Of a DNA stretch of 64,000 bases, positions 36,053 to 44,883 are shown one piece after another (within the stretch, counting starts at the first letter, position 1; every line of letters begins with the position of its first letter). The position numbers were made by a program, and so were the translations under genes. Source of the stretch: Shewanella piezotolerans WP3 (GTDB lineage Bacteria; Pseudomonadota; Gammaproteobacteria; Enterobacterales; Shewanellaceae); contig NC_011566.1 of the NCBI RefSeq assembly GCF_000014885.1, positions 4,073,501-4,137,500 of the forward strand. Direction: 5' to 3'. The notes under the pieces are model-generated. The model was not told the DNA's origin. It did no database searches and saw only the letters and a program-made list of their open reading frames with translations.

Positions 36053-38419
36053 TTATTTGAGGTTATGAGATTCCTTTAGGTTGTTAAGATCATGACAAAC
36101 TGCACATGACTCTTCGCCTGTGTATTGGCCCATCTCTACGCCAAACTGAGCGCCATTTTGCTTCATATGGCTAACCACATCTTTACGAACCTGACGGCGA
36201 TCTTCACCCTCTTCAGCAGCTCGTTTTCCGTGACAGCTCAAACATACAGCAGCAGTTGGCGATACAAATGCATCTGCAACAGCATCGACGGCATAACGTT
36301 TGTTACCGCTAGTGTCTTTGCCATTTGCAGGGTCAAGACCGTCATAGGTATCCATGTAATCAAGATCAAGCGCTAATGGCTTACGACCAACGAGGTACTT
36401 AGCATCAAAGCTGTCTTCAACATGACATTTAGCACAGTTAGCCAAATCAGCAGAGTACTCAACATTACGCTTCCAACCTTCACCACTTTGGTTAGCACGG
36501 TTGTTGGCATGCATAGCATGGATCCAGACTTTTTGATCTGGATGGCTCATCGTCAACTGCTCAATGTAATCCTCATCACCTTGTTTGGTTTGTGAATTAC
36601 GAATGACCTGAGTTGGCATATTGTTGGCATTATGACAAGCAACACACTCTTCACCAGCATTTGATGCAGTCGTCCAGTCTCGCTCTGCACGAGGCATCAG
36701 ATCCTTCATCATAACCATTGGGTCTAAAGAACCGTCACCATCAGAGTCGACCGAGCCAGAAGCACAGGTTGTACCGAAATAGGTGCTATCGTTTTTAACC
36801 ACAGAGTGACAGCTACGACAGTTAAGCGTCATCTGTACAAAGCCGTCTTCAGAGGTAGTGGTACCATGGCAATCACCACAAAGCGCATTTGTCACAATCT
36901 GACGACGTGGACGCTCTTCTAGCATGCCTTCTTTATTGAAAAAGTGTTGCCAGTTATAACCTGCAGCACCATTGCTCCAATCGGTTTTGCCATCACAGTC
37001 TTGGATTGTTTCGCCATCTTTGTCGATACAGAACCAGATCCGCGGTGTCACCATGCCATAGCTGTCGTTCAAGTCACCATCGAAATCGTCTTCAAGATCG
37101 AATGGACCGATTTCAAAGGTCGTCTTACCATTTTCATAGTTAAGTACGATTGGCTCATCTACGTAGCCTGGGAAGTTTTCTTTGTTGGTGTGAACGCGTA
37201 AAACTTTACCGCGATCCATGCCCATATCTTGGCCACCCCAGTTGATATAGAACTCCGCGTAGTACATGTACTTCACCAGATCTAACTGCTCATTGCGGGT
37301 GTTACCATTTTTGTCCAAAATATCGACGGTCAACTGTACATAACCAGTCTTATCAGTATCTAGATTGGCATCGATATTGGCTTTTGCTTCTGGCGCATCA
37401 ACCATTTTTGCTTCGGTAACGGTCAAGTGCAGATTTTCACGGCGCTCATTCTGACCTTTATAGGTCGACAAATGCACCATTTCAAGCGTATCTGACGTGT
37501 GACAATTGGCACATTGTGCATTGTCTTGATATGGCCAGTGACCAATACCCTCTTTAAAGTTTACGTCTGTATGACAAGTAATACAGGTTTCTTGCGTAGG
37601 AACGTTCTTCCAGTTTGCAAAATCAGTTGCTTGCTCGTTCTCTGCATGACAATTATCACAACCACCAACTGGTGCAGGGATCACTCCGATATGAACTTCA
37701 TGAGCCAGCATTGGGAACACTTTGCTGATATCACTCACTTTATTGTCTGCGTGACAAGCAACACAAGTTTCTACTTCTGTATATTTGCCACCATGAATAG
37801 TAAAGTCATCATGACAACTTACACAGTTCTGGTTATTGACCACATTCTTGCTGTAGAGCGGCTCTAGACCTTGTCCTCTAAAGTCATAATGCATATTCTC
37901 GTAGCTAAGCTCTGTTGCCCCAACAGCTTCGCCACCCGTTCTCATTACCAATCTTAATGTCTTTTCATCGGTGATGGCGAAAGCGCTCTCAGTTGTAACA
38001 TCTTTCTCAAAGCTATAAGTATATGTACCATCTTGGTTATCAACCAAATTGCCACACTTAGAGTACTTACTTGCTGGACATGCTTCAGAGCTCAATAGCT
38101 TCCAGTTACTCGCATCACCATCAGTGCCTTGCTCAAGGCCTGACAGTATAAAACCAAACTTCTCTAAGCCAACAACCGGTAAGTCTTTTTCATTAGTTAC
38201 GGTAAAAGTAACATCGGATGTTGCGCCAACAGCAATAGTGTCAACAGCAACAGTCAAGGCCTTGGCATCGGTAGCAACCGGGATCCCAGGAGTGCCTGGC
38301 GTTCCAGGTGTACCCGGAGCACCATCTTTACCATTTGTGCCATCATCTCCAGAACAACCCGCTAAGGCCAACCCGATGAGGGTTGCTAGTGTTGCAACTT
38401 TCATATCGAATATTTTCAT
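36053..38419 (-). CDS. undA: UndA-like undecaheme (11 CXXCH) outer-surface c-type cytochrome, OmcA/MtrC family
   Basis: Extracellular electron-transfer lipoprotein that passes electrons to metals or shuttles. From the ATG at 38419 it has 788 aa; a GTG four codons upstream is possible. A lipobox LAGC is followed by a short collagen-like Gly-Thr-Pro repeat. The two heme domains hold five CXXCH motifs (CVSCH, CVACH, CDNCH, CITCH, CANCH) and then six (CGDCH, CRSCH, CVACH, CAKCH, CLSCH, CAVCH). Eleven in total distinguishes UndA from the ten-heme MtrC and OmcA. Beta-barrel-type domains precede each heme cluster. No mtrA/mtrB partner is nearby, so it would need a porin-cytochrome conduit encoded elsewhere. 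Confidence 0.88.
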   Translation of the reverse strand: MKIFDMKVATLATLIGLALAGCSGDDGTNGKDGAPGTPGTPGTPGIPVATDAKALTVAVDTIAVGATSDVTFTVTNEKDLPVVGLEKFGFILSGLEQGTDGDASNWKLLSSEACPASKYSKCGNLVDNQDGTYTYSFEKDVTTESAFAITDEKTLRLVMRTGGEAVGATELSYENMHYDFRGQGLEPLYSKNVVNNQNCVSCHDDFTIHGGKYTEVETCVACHADNKVSDISKVFPMLAHEVHIGVIPAPVGGCDNCHAENEQATDFANWKNVPTQETCITCHTDVNFKEGIGHWPYQDNAQCANCHTSDTLEMVHLSTYKGQNERRENLHLTVTEAKMVDAPEAKANIDANLDTDKTGYVQLTVDILDKNGNTRNEQLDLVKYMYYAEFYINWGGQDMGMDRGKVLRVHTNKENFPGYVDEPIVLNYENGKTTFEIGPFDLEDDFDGDLNDSYGMVTPRIWFCIDKDGETIQDCDGKTDWSNGAAGYNWQHFFNKEGMLEERPRRQIVTNALCGDCHGTTTSEDGFVQMTLNCRSCHSVVKNDSTYFGTTCASGSVDSDGDGSLDPMVMMKDLMPRAERDWTTASNAGEECVACHNANNMPTQVIRNSQTKQGDEDYIEQLTMSHPDQKVWIHAMHANNRANQSGEGWKRNVEYSADLANCAKCHVEDSFDAKYLVGRKPLALDLDYMDTYDGLDPANGKDTSGNKRYAVDAVADAFVSPTAAVCLSCHGKRAAEEGEDRRQVRKDVVSHMKQNGAQFGVEMGQYTGEESCAVCHDLNNLKESHNLK

Positions 38420-38431
38420 CATCAATTCCAC

Positions 38432-38888
38432 TCACTTATATTCCGCCCTCTTTATTGGGGCAAGTGAAATTTATCTGCTTAGCGAGTGATTTAGTGTGAT
38501 GACTTCGATTGCAATTCTGACAATATTACCTCTTGAGAGGTATGCCACATAACTTTCGAATTAGGTAAACAACTGGCATTAAAAAAGCACTAAAAATGTA
38601 ACCAGGAAGCAACACAACCGTTAATAACTGCAAATATCATGTGATTGTTAGCACATTTTAAGCTGACAATAGTTAACAAAACTCTGATTTGTTACCAAAC
38701 ACTAGGATTTCATCCAAGAATGGGACTCGGCAGCAAATCACTTTGCTTCCCTTTCGAGTGCTAAAATCGTTTTTGCATAAAGAGATGGTATAGATATGTC
38801 AGCATTTTACTGGCACATGGCAGGGCCAAAACGAGTTACTGCAAATAGTCTAAAGGGCTGTATTGTGGTTTGCGGAATAGGGTAATTG
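38432..38888. other. A+T-rich gap upstream of the cytochrome gene
   Basis: The first part must carry the cytochrome promoter and 5' leader on the minus strand. I see no confident -10/-35, CRP or Fur site. From about 38889 the repeat-rich segment begins. No coding potential found. Confidence 0.4.
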
Positions 38889-39055
38889 AATGCAATTCAA
38901 CTGCCTTGAGCTTTCGCAGGTCGCCGTGAATATATCCCTATAGGCTCTACTAAATCATCCTTGATTTAGAAGCTTGCACAGCCCAATTCTGATGAATTGC
39001 TAGCAAGGTTATTTTAACCGTTAACTCGTTTTTGGACAAAAGTTTGTTTGTGCTT
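38889..39055 (+). repeat. Repeat A, copy 1
   Basis: About 165 bp repeated at 39479-39640 in the same orientation. The core from tcgccgtgaatatatcccta to gcttgcacagcc (38921-38983) is nearly identical in both copies, including a small hairpin (aaatcat ... atgattta-like). Non-coding. Confidence 0.7.
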
Positions 39056-39478
39056 GAGCACTTCGACATCTATAAGCCAAACCAATCAAACTTCGTTTGA
39101 TATAAGATCGTGGCGCTTCGCCCATTCTTGCAACAAAGAGTCGAGCCAAGGGGCAAAGCGCTTGCGCCCGCTCTTGATTTCACATTAGTCACCCCCCTCA
39201 GCGCCCCAAACGAAGTTGTCTTCCTCATACTTATTCGAAATAGCCTAACGCTTCCGATGGGACATCCTGTCCCGCGAAAGCTATGCCCACGTCCGTGTGG
39301 GCATTACGGCTATTTCTTCAACGTAATTCGGCAACTCCGATGGGGAGTGGGTGTATTAGGTGAGTCTGTAATGGCTGTTAGTCGCTAGGTATTTGCCCAA
39401 CGGGCAAGCTCATTAATGGACTGGAATGCCTTAGCACAAAGAGTTTAAAGGTCAGTATAAGGGTTCAGAAAATATATG
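39056..39478. other. Non-coding spacer with a G+C-rich palindromic stretch
   Basis: Between the two A repeats lies a more G+C-rich segment with short palindromes (gggacatcctgtccc at 39259-39273, and cccacgtccgtgtggg at 39287-39302). A 92-codon open frame (39110-39388) crosses it, but its composition follows the palindromes and it has no ribosome site, so I do not call it a gene. It looks like part of a larger intergenic repeat. Confidence 0.5.
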
Positions 39479-39640
39479 GTAATTCAGCTGTATTGAGCTT
39501 TTGCAAGTCGCCGTGAATATATCCCTATAGGCTCTGCTAAATCATCCATGATTTAGAAGCTTGCACAGCCTAAATCAGATGAATAACGAGTAAGCCCACT
39601 TTAGTCGCTAACTTATTATTGGACAAAAGCTTGCTAGAAA
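39479..39640 (+). repeat. Repeat A, copy 2
   Basis: Second copy of repeat A. The core tcgccgtgaatatatcccta ... gcttgcacagcc lies at 39508-39570, a shift of 587 bp from copy 1. The flanks diverge: copy 2 has tgaataacgagtaagccc where copy 1 has tgaattgctagcaagg. Confidence 0.7.
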
Positions 39641-39676
39641 CCCAAACTCTACAGCCTAATGATTACTCCAACTATC

Positions 39677-39895
39677 AAGTGTAGATACGGCCGTGACCGT
39701 CCATGACATGGACGTCATGGCTGAGCCTCCATGGATGGACTTGCTGCGTGTCACGGCAGTATCTGCACATGCCCCGCTGGAGGCGATTTATAGCTATGAA
39801 ACTACAGCTTCAAACATTCTTCTTGGTAACACTACCAAAAAAATGTAATCAGTCTTCATTCGAAGGCTAACTCACTTTTGGGCAAAAACGTGTTT
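39677..39895 (+). repeat. Repeat B, copy 1 (divergent)
   Basis: Begins with gtgtagatacgg and ends with the block cagtcttcattcgaagg plus caaaaacg, both also in B copy 2. The middle differs and contains a large imperfect palindrome with gccgtgac / gtcacggc arms (39691-39756). Ends about 40 bp inside the frame of the hypothetical ORF that follows. Confidence 0.55.
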
Positions 39896-39931
39896 CAAGT
39901 TGGCCTAGTGAATGCCTGGAAATGGCACAGT

Positions 39932-40345
39932 ATGGCAACTAAATCTCTACTACGTTATCCCCCTGATAGTGATAGAATCTCCGCATCAAAATTTCCGAGA
40001 AACTCTATGTTTATCCATAATGTTAACGGCATCGACTGGCTGGTGATTACAGCTTTTGAAGAACTGAAAACTATATTTGTCGAAGAAGCTGGTGCGATCC
40101 CCTTTTGCTTCTCTACTGCCAGCGAATTGAACCTGATTGATCAAGCCAAGCGCACTTATGGATATTTACCTACACTCAGCGGCGTAATCACCGATACTGG
40201 CACCTTCCAAAGTCAGGATAACGAAGAAGATTTGAACCCACAGCTTGCCTGCCTAGTTGAGGGGCGTGGCCGGGTGTTTATATATTGCGGTGGTTTTGTG
40301 GCTTTTGTGGATGACGAGCAAACCTTTATTACCCGAATGGACTGA
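39932..40345 (+). CDS. Hypothetical protein in the repeat island
   Basis: A 137-aa product from ATG 39932 (MATKSLLRYPPDSDRIS...). The frame is open from 39878, but the first codons of that longer version are encoded by repeat B, so I prefer the internal ATG; its ribosome site is weak. The sequence is protein-like and soluble, with segments such as WLVITAFEELKTIFVEEAGAI, LIDQAKRTYGYLPTLSG, and a FIYCGGFVAFVDDEQTF end. No family is recognised. Normal codon use and surrounding repeats suggest a true gene, perhaps with its 5' end replaced by a repeat. Confidence 0.5.
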   Translation: MATKSLLRYPPDSDRISASKFPRNSMFIHNVNGIDWLVITAFEELKTIFVEEAGAIPFCFSTASELNLIDQAKRTYGYLPTLSGVITDTGTFQSQDNEEDLNPQLACLVEGRGRVFIYCGGFVAFVDDEQTFITRMD

Positions 40346-40567
40346 GAATTATTCAGTAAGTTAAAATCGGCGTATTGGCATCCCTAGCCGTTCATCTGCA
40401 AGCGTTTCGTTTATTAACTGGGTACTAATTGAATGGAGCCGGATCCTAGCTTCAATAAGAAAAGCAATGCTGCAGTTAATTGGAGAGCTGTATCTCGAGC
40501 AAGGAATGGGGCATTTCCGCGTTAAGCATCAAACCGCAAGAGAATATATTGAAACTCCAGTTAACCA
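40346..40567. other. Short gap after the hypothetical gene
   Basis: About 220 bp with no gene, terminator or promoter that I can support. It runs directly into repeat B copy 2. Confidence 0.35.
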
Positions 40568-40815
40568 GTGTAGCTACGGCTGAAGCTGTCGAAAAAATAT
40601 GGCCAATTCTGTTCCATACATAATTTGGCATTCCCTGCGTCCATGGAGGTCTGATGTTTTCGTTGAGCTTACACGGACGTATTGTGTAAGCACATCCCCC
40701 GCGTGAGGTGATTAATAGCCATGAAATCACAAATTCAAACAGGCTATGGTAACACCAATAAAAATATCATCAGTCTTCATTCGAAGGTCAACGCACTTTA
40801 GTGCACTTCCAAGTT
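40568..40815 (+). repeat. Repeat B, copy 2
   Basis: Starts tgtagctacggctgaagc. The structured block ttctgttccatacataattt plus gcattccctgcgtccatgg is followed by ggtctgatgttttcgttgagc. It ends with cagtcttcattcgaagg as in copy 1. The first 100 bp are nearly identical to copy 3, 291 bp further on. Confidence 0.75.
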
Positions 40816-40858
40816 AAAAACTAAGCCTTTCAGTCCAATGAGTTCACCAATAAGCAAG

Positions 40859-41000
40859 TGTAGCTACGCCTGAAGCCGTCGAAAACATGGCCAATTCAGT
40901 TCCATACATAATTTGGCATTCCCTCCGTCCATGGGGTCTGATGTTTTCGTTGAGCCTCAAGGGATGTACTTGAGGCCTACTTCAGCACGTGTCTGCACAT
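40859..41000 (+). repeat. Repeat B, copy 3
   Basis: tgtagctacgcctgaagccg through gttttcgttgagcct, about 90% identical to copy 2 over about 100 bp, then a different 3' half. In direct tandem orientation with copy 2. Confidence 0.75.
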
Positions 41001-41167
41001 AAGCACCCAGCTGCGAATTTTAACTACAAAATTGGACATCTAGGTTGGCGACTTGATTAGCACTAGCAGTATTGTTTGAGCAAAAAAACCTGAGCTGCTA
41101 ACCAAAGAAAGGACAACTGTTAGTATCAATCAGTATCAGAAACGTAGAAATAGAAGTTAGATGATTA

Positions 41168-41597
41168 ATACCAATTGCATTAAGTATTTGACCAGTTCAG
41201 AGCCCCTCAGTCTTTTCAATTCAAAGCGCATTGGTAAAGAAATGGTTGTTCCCTTTTAAGCCAATGCAAAGCAGAAGTGGAAAGACTGAGGGGCTGCACG
41301 TAGTGCGGCTGAGGTTAAACAAATTGGCAAAACGCTATATGCTTCGCTATGGGATTTGGATATACGACTAAATGGTCTATTTTGTTCCATACAAAATAAG
41401 ACATTCCGGCCCTCCTTGGCGGTCAGATTTAGGAGGTACGAGACCAAGGATGGTCGAAGGTAGAATAATGCAGGAGCAATTATCGAGAGCGAAGCAGGAT
41501 GCCAGAGCCGAGAATAACTATTAGCTCAAATCCCACTACTTAGCTACAACGTTTTGAATTCCCGCTGAATGGTCAAACTTGTTAATGCAATTGGTAT
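41168..41597. mobile_element. MITE-like element, ends ATACCAATTGCATTAA (type 2)
   Basis: A 430-bp element with inverted ends: ataccaattgcattaa at 41168 and the complement ending at 41597. Inside the ends, tgacca and ttcag continue the match. The shared core sits at 41241-41280. Its middle (about 41370-41430) contains a diverged copy of the repeat-B block (ttgttccatacaaaataag then cattcc, tccttgg and ggtcagat). No ORF encoding a transposase. It lies directly downstream of the tRNA array terminator. Confidence 0.72.
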
Positions 41598-41627
41598 AAA
41601 TCGCAGTATTCACAAACCCTAAACGGC

Positions 41628-41656
41628 AAAAAGCCCGTCATATAGACGGGCTTTTT
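41628..41656 (-). terminator. Rho-independent terminator of the tRNA array
   Basis: AAAAAGCCCGTC-ATATA-GACGGGCTTTTT is a 12-bp perfect stem located just beyond the last tRNA on the minus strand; A/T runs flank both sides. Confidence 0.92.
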
Positions 41657-41661
41657 GTTTA

Positions 41662-41736
41662 TGGCTGGGATACCAGGATTTGAACCTGGGAATGCCGAGA
41701 TCAAAACCCGGTGCCTTACCGCTTGGCGATATCCCA
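41662..41736 (-). tRNA. tRNA-Gln (TTG), copy 1
   Basis: 75 nt including the encoded CCA. The minus strand begins TGGGATATCGCCAAGC; the anticodon loop TTTTGAT gives UUG; T-arm GGTTCAAATCC. Identical to the copies at 41952 and 42370. Last gene of the array. Confidence 0.96.
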
Positions 41737-41766
41737 ATTAACTCTTTGTATCAATATAAAATTCGA

Positions 41767-41851
<85 letters not shown>

Positions 41852-41951
41852 ATCGAACTTTACTGTAGGTTTCCCTACTTCATCATTATAACATCTAGTA
41901 ATAAATTACTGCTGTTATGCTGACAAGGTCAATAAATTAACCTTTTAAAAA

Positions 41952-42026
41952 TGGCTGGGATACCAGGATTTGAACCTGGGAATGCCGAGATCAAAACCCG
42001 GTGCCTTACCGCTTGGCGATATCCCA
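41952..42026 (-). tRNA. tRNA-Gln (TTG), copy 2
   Basis: Identical in sequence to the Gln copy at 41662; 75 nt with encoded CCA and UUG anticodon. Confidence 0.96.
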
Positions 42027-42076
42027 ATTAAAGCTTTGTAACTAATAATAAGCCTAAGCTCATTATTTTAAATAAA

Positions 42077-42161
<85 letters not shown>

Positions 42162-42217
42162 ACTGCATCTAGTTTACATCTTGATTAAGATGACTCATTT
42201 TTACATCCTGAGAAAGA

Positions 42218-42240
42218 TGGTAGCCATATTGCCGGGACTT
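42218..42240 (-). pseudogene. tRNA-Met 3'-end fragment (relic 1)
   Basis: tggtagccatattgccgggactt is a diverged copy of the 3' acceptor and T-arm part of the adjacent tRNA-Met (tggtagcaatggcgggactt). It even keeps the encoded CCA and a similar 3' flank (atc-ctgagaaaga). Nothing of the rest of the tRNA remains. Confidence 0.6.
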
Positions 42241-42287
42241 ACGTACCGTTATTGCTACATACTCTATATTTTACATCCCGAGAAAGA

Positions 42288-42364
42288 TGGTAGCAATGGC
42301 GGGACTTGAACCTGCGACCCCAGCATTATGAGTGCTGTGCTCTAACCAGCTGAGCTACATTGCC
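42288..42364 (-). tRNA. tRNA-Met (CAT), copy 1
   Basis: 77 nt with encoded CCA. The minus strand begins GGCAATGTAGCTCAGC; the anticodon loop CTCATAA gives CAU; elongator type, because the acceptor stem is fully paired. Confidence 0.95.
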
Positions 42365-42369
42365 AAAGA

Positions 42370-42444
42370 TGGCTGGGATACCAGGATTTGAACCTGGGAA
42401 TGCCGAGATCAAAACCCGGTGCCTTACCGCTTGGCGATATCCCA
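42370..42444 (-). tRNA. tRNA-Gln (TTG), copy 3
   Basis: 75 nt, identical to the other two Gln copies. Only 5 bp separate it from tRNA-Met copy 1. Confidence 0.96.
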
Positions 42445-42494
42445 ATTAATCTTTCTTGCTAATAACAAGCCTAAGCTCATTACTTTAAAATAAA

Positions 42495-42579
<85 letters not shown>

Positions 42580-42678
42580 ACTGCATCAATTTTACATCTA
42601 GATTAAGATGATGCCAATCATATTTCTGATTTAATAAATCAACTAATCGGCTATTCTCTATTTTTCATCTAGAGGAGA

Positions 42679-42701
42679 TGGTAGCCATATTGTCGGGACT
42701 T
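42679..42701 (-). pseudogene. tRNA-Met 3'-end fragment (relic 2)
   Basis: tggtagccatattgtcgggactt differs at one base from relic 1 and again corresponds to the 3' end of tRNA-Met. It lies 16 bp from tRNA-Met copy 2, in the same relative position as relic 1 to copy 1. Confidence 0.6.
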
Positions 42702-42716
42702 AACATCCAGAGAAGA

Positions 42717-42793
42717 TGGTAGCAATGGCGGGACTTGAACCTGCGACCCCAGCATTATGAGTGCTGTGCTCTAACCAGCTGAGCTACATTGCC
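42717..42793 (-). tRNA. tRNA-Met (CAT), copy 2
   Basis: 77 nt, identical to Met copy 1, with encoded CCA. First gene of the eight-tRNA minus-strand array. Confidence 0.95.
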
Positions 42794-43081
42794 ATCTACT
42801 TATCTGTCCCTCTTGCTGAGGAACGGGGCGTATTATGCTTATTCAGCGTATGCAGGTCAACTGCTTTTTTTCGCTAATTTAAACTAAATACACTGTTAGG
42901 CTATTACTTCGCCAAACTGGGCAACAGATGTGCAATATATGCTAATTTAAAACAATTCGACCACAAAAAAGCTGTTCCAACAGTTACTCTATTGCTGAAA
43001 TTAGAAAAACAGAATGCCCGAAATTCAACCAAAGCCGAAGCTTAGCCACCAAAATGAACAAACTGGTCTGCTATAAAATAC
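42794..43081. promoter_or_regulatory. Gap between the tRNA array and the ychF terminator
   Basis: A+T-rich, about 290 bp. It must include the promoter of the minus-strand tRNA array; I cannot pick a single -10/-35 pair with confidence. No gene or repeat is seen here. Confidence 0.35.
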
Positions 43082-43150
43082 AAACGCGGCGCTTGAGGAT
43101 AAACCCAAGCGCCGCGTTTTTCGTCATTTATTGCGGCGATGGCGCCGCAA
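43082..43150 (-). terminator. Double hairpin downstream of ychF
   Basis: Two GC-rich inverted repeats. A 14-bp perfect stem aaacgcggcgcttg / caagcgccgcgttt lies at 43082-43119, and ttgcggcg-atg-gcgccgcaa at 43131-43150. The first has T-rich sequence on both sides and can terminate ychF; the second lies only 6 bp after its stop codon. Confidence 0.8.
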
Positions 43151-43155
43151 TAAAC

Positions 43156-44247
43156 TTATACGTTAAATAAGAAATGCATTACATCGCCATCTTTAACGAT
43201 ATAAGTTTTACCTTCAACACGTAGTTTACCCGCTTCTTTCGCGCCAGCTTCACCTTTATAAGTGATAAAGTCATCGTATGCCATCACTTGCGCACGAATA
43301 AAGCCACGTTCAAAGTCGGTGTGAATGACACCTGCAGCCTGTGGTGCACTAGCGCCGATTCGAACCGTCCAAGCGCGCACTTCTTTAACGCCAGCAGTAA
43401 AGTATGTCTGTAGGGTCAGTAGGTCATAACCAGCGCGAATAACACGATCAAGACCTGGCTCTTCTAAACCAAGATCGGCCATGAATTCATTGCGGTCTTC
43501 CGCATCCATTTCCGCCAGTTCAGACTCTATCGCGGCACATACTGCAACAACGACGGCGTTCTCTTCTGCGGCAATAGCGCGAACGGTATCTAAATGTGGG
43601 TTATTTTCAAATCCATCTTCAGATACGTTAGCAATGTACATGGTTGGCTTGATGGTTAGGAAATTCAAATAACCAACTGCAGCTAACTCTTCTTTCGTTA
43701 GCTCCATTGAGCGTAGCATTTTTCCTTCGTCCAATACTGGACGCATCTTCTCAAGCACTGCTACTTCAAACTTAGCATCAGCGTCTCCGCCTTTAGCACG
43801 CTTAGCTTGACGAGTAATCGCACGCTCACATGAATCTAAGTCAGCAAGTGCCAATTCAGTATTGATAACTTCAATATCGCTAGCAGGTGATACCTTATTC
43901 GCTACATGGACAATGTTGTCATCTTCAAAACAACGGACAACATGACCAATTGCGTCTGTTTCACGGATATTAGCTAGGAACTTATTACCTAGACCTTCTC
44001 CTTTTGATGCACCAGCAACTAAGCCAGCAATATCAACAAACTCCATTGTTGTAGGCATGATGCGCTCTGGATTAACAATCTCGGCCAATGCATCCAGTCT
44101 TGAATCAGGTACAGGCACAACACCTGTATTTGGCTCAATTGTACAGAACGGGAAGTTTGACGCTTCGATGCCTGCTTTAGTTAACGCGTTGAAAAGTGTT
44201 GATTTACCAACATTTGGCAGGCCTACGATGCCACATTTGAAACCCAT
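43156..44247 (-). CDS. ychF: Redox-responsive P-loop ATPase YchF
   Basis: Obg-related translation factor that binds ATP rather than GTP. Standard 363 aa. P-loop GLPNVGKSTLFNAL (near residue 8); switch region DIAGLVAGASKGEGLGNKFL; NVSEDG in place of the GTPase NKxD motif region; C-terminal TGS domain ending GDVMHFLFNV. The start has AAGG 7 bp upstream. About 50 bp after pth on the same strand; pth-ychF pairing is typical. Confidence 0.96.
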   Translation of the reverse strand: MGFKCGIVGLPNVGKSTLFNALTKAGIEASNFPFCTIEPNTGVVPVPDSRLDALAEIVNPERIMPTTMEFVDIAGLVAGASKGEGLGNKFLANIRETDAIGHVVRCFEDDNIVHVANKVSPASDIEVINTELALADLDSCERAITRQAKRAKGGDADAKFEVAVLEKMRPVLDEGKMLRSMELTKEELAAVGYLNFLTIKPTMYIANVSEDGFENNPHLDTVRAIAAEENAVVVAVCAAIESELAEMDAEDRNEFMADLGLEEPGLDRVIRAGYDLLTLQTYFTAGVKEVRAWTVRIGASAPQAAGVIHTDFERGFIRAQVMAYDDFITYKGEAGAKEAGKLRVEGKTYIVKDGDVMHFLFNV

Positions 44248-44298
44248 ATTGTTACCTTTATATCAATGAATCACTTAGAGCTAACTCCAAGTATTTGT

Positions 44299-44883
44299 TT
44301 ATGCTTTAAAAGAATGCAACCTGTGCATCGCCTTTGCCATATCTTCGTTAAATAATATCTCTGTGGAGCGCACTGCTTCATCTATCGCGGCATCCATTAA
44401 TTCTTGATCCGTTGGCGATGCTTTGCTGAGCACGTAATTGCTCACCTGATTTTTATCGCCTGGATGACCAATACCAATTCGTAAACGGTAGAAGCCTTTA
44501 TCATTAGCTAACTTGGCAATAATATCCTTCAGACCATTATGACCGCCATGCCCACCACCAAGCTTAAATTTCGCCACCCCTGGCGACATATCTAGCTCAT
44601 CGTGGGCAACCAAGATCTCTTCTGGTGCAATCCGAAAAAAGTTTGCTAATGCGCCAACCGACTTGCCGCTTAAGTTCATAAAAGTCGTCGGGATCAATAA
44701 ACGCACATCTTTACCATGAAGTGTGGCTCTTGCCGTCATACCAAAGTACTTACTGTCTAATGTTAAGGACGCACCACACACTCTGGCGAGCTCTTCAACA
44801 TACCAAGCCCCTGCGTTATGGCGCGTTCGTTCATACTGTGCGCCGGGATTTGCTAACCCAACAATAAGTTTAATATTGCTCAT
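44299..44883 (-). CDS. pth: Peptidyl-tRNA hydrolase
   Basis: Releases tRNA from prematurely dropped peptidyl-tRNA. The ATG at 44883 gives the standard 194-aa protein (MSNIKLIVGLANPGAQYE). A 25-codon extension to 44958 is not family-like. Conserved motifs: GLANPGAQYERTRHNAG with catalytic His, FMNLSGKSVG, and AHDELDMSPGVAKFKLGGG with HGGHNGLKDI. Upstream of ychF. Confidence 0.95.
   Translation of the reverse strand: MSNIKLIVGLANPGAQYERTRHNAGAWYVEELARVCGASLTLDSKYFGMTARATLHGKDVRLLIPTTFMNLSGKSVGALANFFRIAPEEILVAHDELDMSPGVAKFKLGGGHGGHNGLKDIIAKLANDKGFYRLRIGIGHPGDKNQVSNYVLSKASPTDQELMDAAIDEAVRSTEILFNEDMAKAMHRLHSFKA

Noticed and set aside
38049..38489. 146-codon plus-strand frame with Gly-Val-Pro repeats
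   Set aside because: It is the complement of the collagen-like Gly-Thr-Pro linker and N-terminus of the cytochrome.
39110..39388. 92-codon open frame between the two A repeats
   Set aside because: It follows palindromic GC-rich repeat sequence, has no ribosome site and no protein-like composition.
38889..41000. Possible CRISPR array because of repeated blocks
   Set aside because: Repeats are over 100 bp, few, irregularly spaced and divergent; no short regular repeat-spacer pattern and no cas genes.
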